Position numbers and translations under genes: made by a program
Shown: positions 11,453 to 12,109 of the stretch, in pieces
Numbering within the stretch: the stretch's first letter is position 1
Layout: each line of letters opens with the position of its first letter
DNA from: Synergistaceae bacterium
GTDB lineage: Bacteria > Synergistota > Synergistia > Synergistales > Aminobacteriaceae
DNA length: 12,109 nt
Assembly: GCA_031273365.1 (NCBI GenBank)
Contig: JAISSA010000095.1
Span: forward strand, 1-12,109
Direction: 5' to 3'
The notes under the pieces: model-generated
The model's input: only the letters and a program-made list of their open reading frames with translations
Database searches by the model: none
What the model was told of the DNA's origin: nothing

Positions 11453-12109
11453 CTATTTCAGTTTGACTACCCAGGCATCCCGGCTCCCATGACTGCCCGA
11501 CACGTCGCCGTCGGTACTCTCCGTCCATCCAGCGACAATATAACCGCCGTCCGCCGTCTGCTGAATGGACCGTGCCTCATCCCGATCTGATCCGCCGAGA
11601 GCCTTTTGCCACTCGATGCTTCCCTTCGCATTCAATTTCACCATCCAGCAATCGGACCACCCTCCCTGAAAGCCGGACACGTCGCCGTCGGCACTGGATG
11701 TGTATCCGGCGACAATATAACCGCTGTCCGTCGTCTGTTGAATGGAGCTGGCATCAGACCACCTTGATCCGCCGGGGGTCTTTTGCCATTCAATGCTTCC
11801 CTTCGCGTTCAGCTTGACTACCCAGATATTTCTTTTGCCTTTACCGTGGAAGCTGGATACGTCGCCGTCGGTACTCACAGTATTTCCAGCGACAATATAA
11901 CCACCGTCTATCGTCTGCTGAATGGAGGTAACAGTATCAAAATCTGATCCACCAAAAGCCTTTTGCCATTCGATGCTTCCCGTCGCGTTCAACTTCACCA
12001 CCCAGCAATCGGACCAGCCTCCCTGAAAGCCGGACACGTCGCCGTCGGCACTGGATGTGTATCCGGCGACAACATAACCGCCGTCCCTCGTCTGCTGAAT
12101 GGAATAGGC
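11453..12109 (-). CDS. Tandem-repeat protein (C-terminal part, cut by the window edge)
   Basis: The frame is open to the right edge, so 218 residues of a longer protein are seen; an internal GTG at 12037 is not a real start. The product is made of 59-60-residue units with the pattern SIQQT-DGGYIVAG-T-S-DGDVS, WVVKLNAKGSIEWQK and GGS. Similar repeats occur in secreted or surface proteins of many bacteria and are probably beta-propeller blades; no enzymatic residues are evident. Four units are visible (residues 3-61, 62-121, 122-180 and the final partial 181-218). The protein ends right after the last WVVKL strand. N-terminal export signals would lie outside the window. No terminator is visible before the trans-sulfuration gene, 139 bp downstream. 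Confidence 0.85.
   Translation of the reverse strand, partial: AYSIQQTRDGGYVVAGYTSSADGDVSGFQGGWSDCWVVKLNATGSIEWQKAFGGSDFDTVTSIQQTIDGGYIVAGNTVSTDGDVSSFHGKGKRNIWVVKLNAKGSIEWQKTPGGSRWSDASSIQQTTDSGYIVAGYTSSADGDVSGFQGGWSDCWMVKLNAKGSIEWQKALGGSDRDEARSIQQTADGGYIVAGWTESTDGDVSGSHGSRDAWVVKLK
11456..12103 (-). repeat. 177-180-bp tandem repeats with a two-unit higher-order period
   Basis: Units: A 12103-11927, B 11926-11747, C 11746-11570, D 11569-11456 (partial). A and C are nearly identical over the stretch coding GYTSSADGDVSGF and GGWSDCW, differing at about 6 of about 106 bases. B is clearly different there and resembles D in its STDGDVS segment and AGCGACAATATAACC block. This suggests duplication of a two-unit block of about 357 bp. 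Confidence 0.75.

Noticed and set aside
1..12109. tRNA, rRNA, CRISPR array, transposase or integrase
   Set aside because: None seen: no regular spacer-repeat array, cloverleaf or recombinase motif on either strand; all long repeats are adjacent tandem units or palindromes.

Overview
The window is GC-rich and bacterial, and almost every gene lies on the minus strand. Two things point to a diderm, amino-acid-using anaerobe: a PLP-enzyme, amidase and P5C-reductase gene set, and a signal-peptide-bearing multi-pass envelope protein. The Synergistota would fit, but that is a guess from gene style and composition; no rRNA or marker gene here fixes the taxonomy.

Layout in minus-strand transcription order, right to left. 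At the right edge is the 3' end of a tandem-repeat protein (59-60 aa units), cut by the window. Next is a gamma-family trans-sulfuration PLP enzyme of the methionine gamma-lyase / cystathionine gamma-synthase type. It converges, with only 4 bp between stop codons, on a plus-strand DtxR/MntR-type metalloregulator that carries a C-terminal FeoA-like domain. Divergent from the regulator, across about 330 bp holding two promoter candidates and a 16-bp tandem repeat, is a MATE transporter that probably starts at TTG. Then comes a large unrecognised membrane protein with four separate in-frame short-repeat tracts.

The most coherent system runs from 4803 down to 234: a PRD-domain protein, a DUF2620 (YhfU-like) protein, an amidase-signature protein, a YhfS-like PLP enzyme, a pyrroline-5-carboxylate reductase (ProC-like) and a coiled-coil protein. 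It closes with a rho-independent terminator at 36-80. Its spacing is tight, and one junction is an ATGA overlap. YhfS, YhfU and the small PRD protein recall the poorly understood E. coli yhf operon. The transporter (YhfT), the phosphotriesterase-like, phosphopentomutase-like and alanine-racemase-like members are absent here, while an amidase and ProC are present. My working idea is a catabolic module: the amidase releases an amino compound, the PLP enzyme converts it, and the reductase handles an imine. The PRD protein could give PTS-linked control. None of this is demonstrated.

Two intergenic palindromic elements, at 4830-4975 and 7579-7640, share the octamer ATGACTGT at their edges. They may be small dispersed elements or RNA structures.
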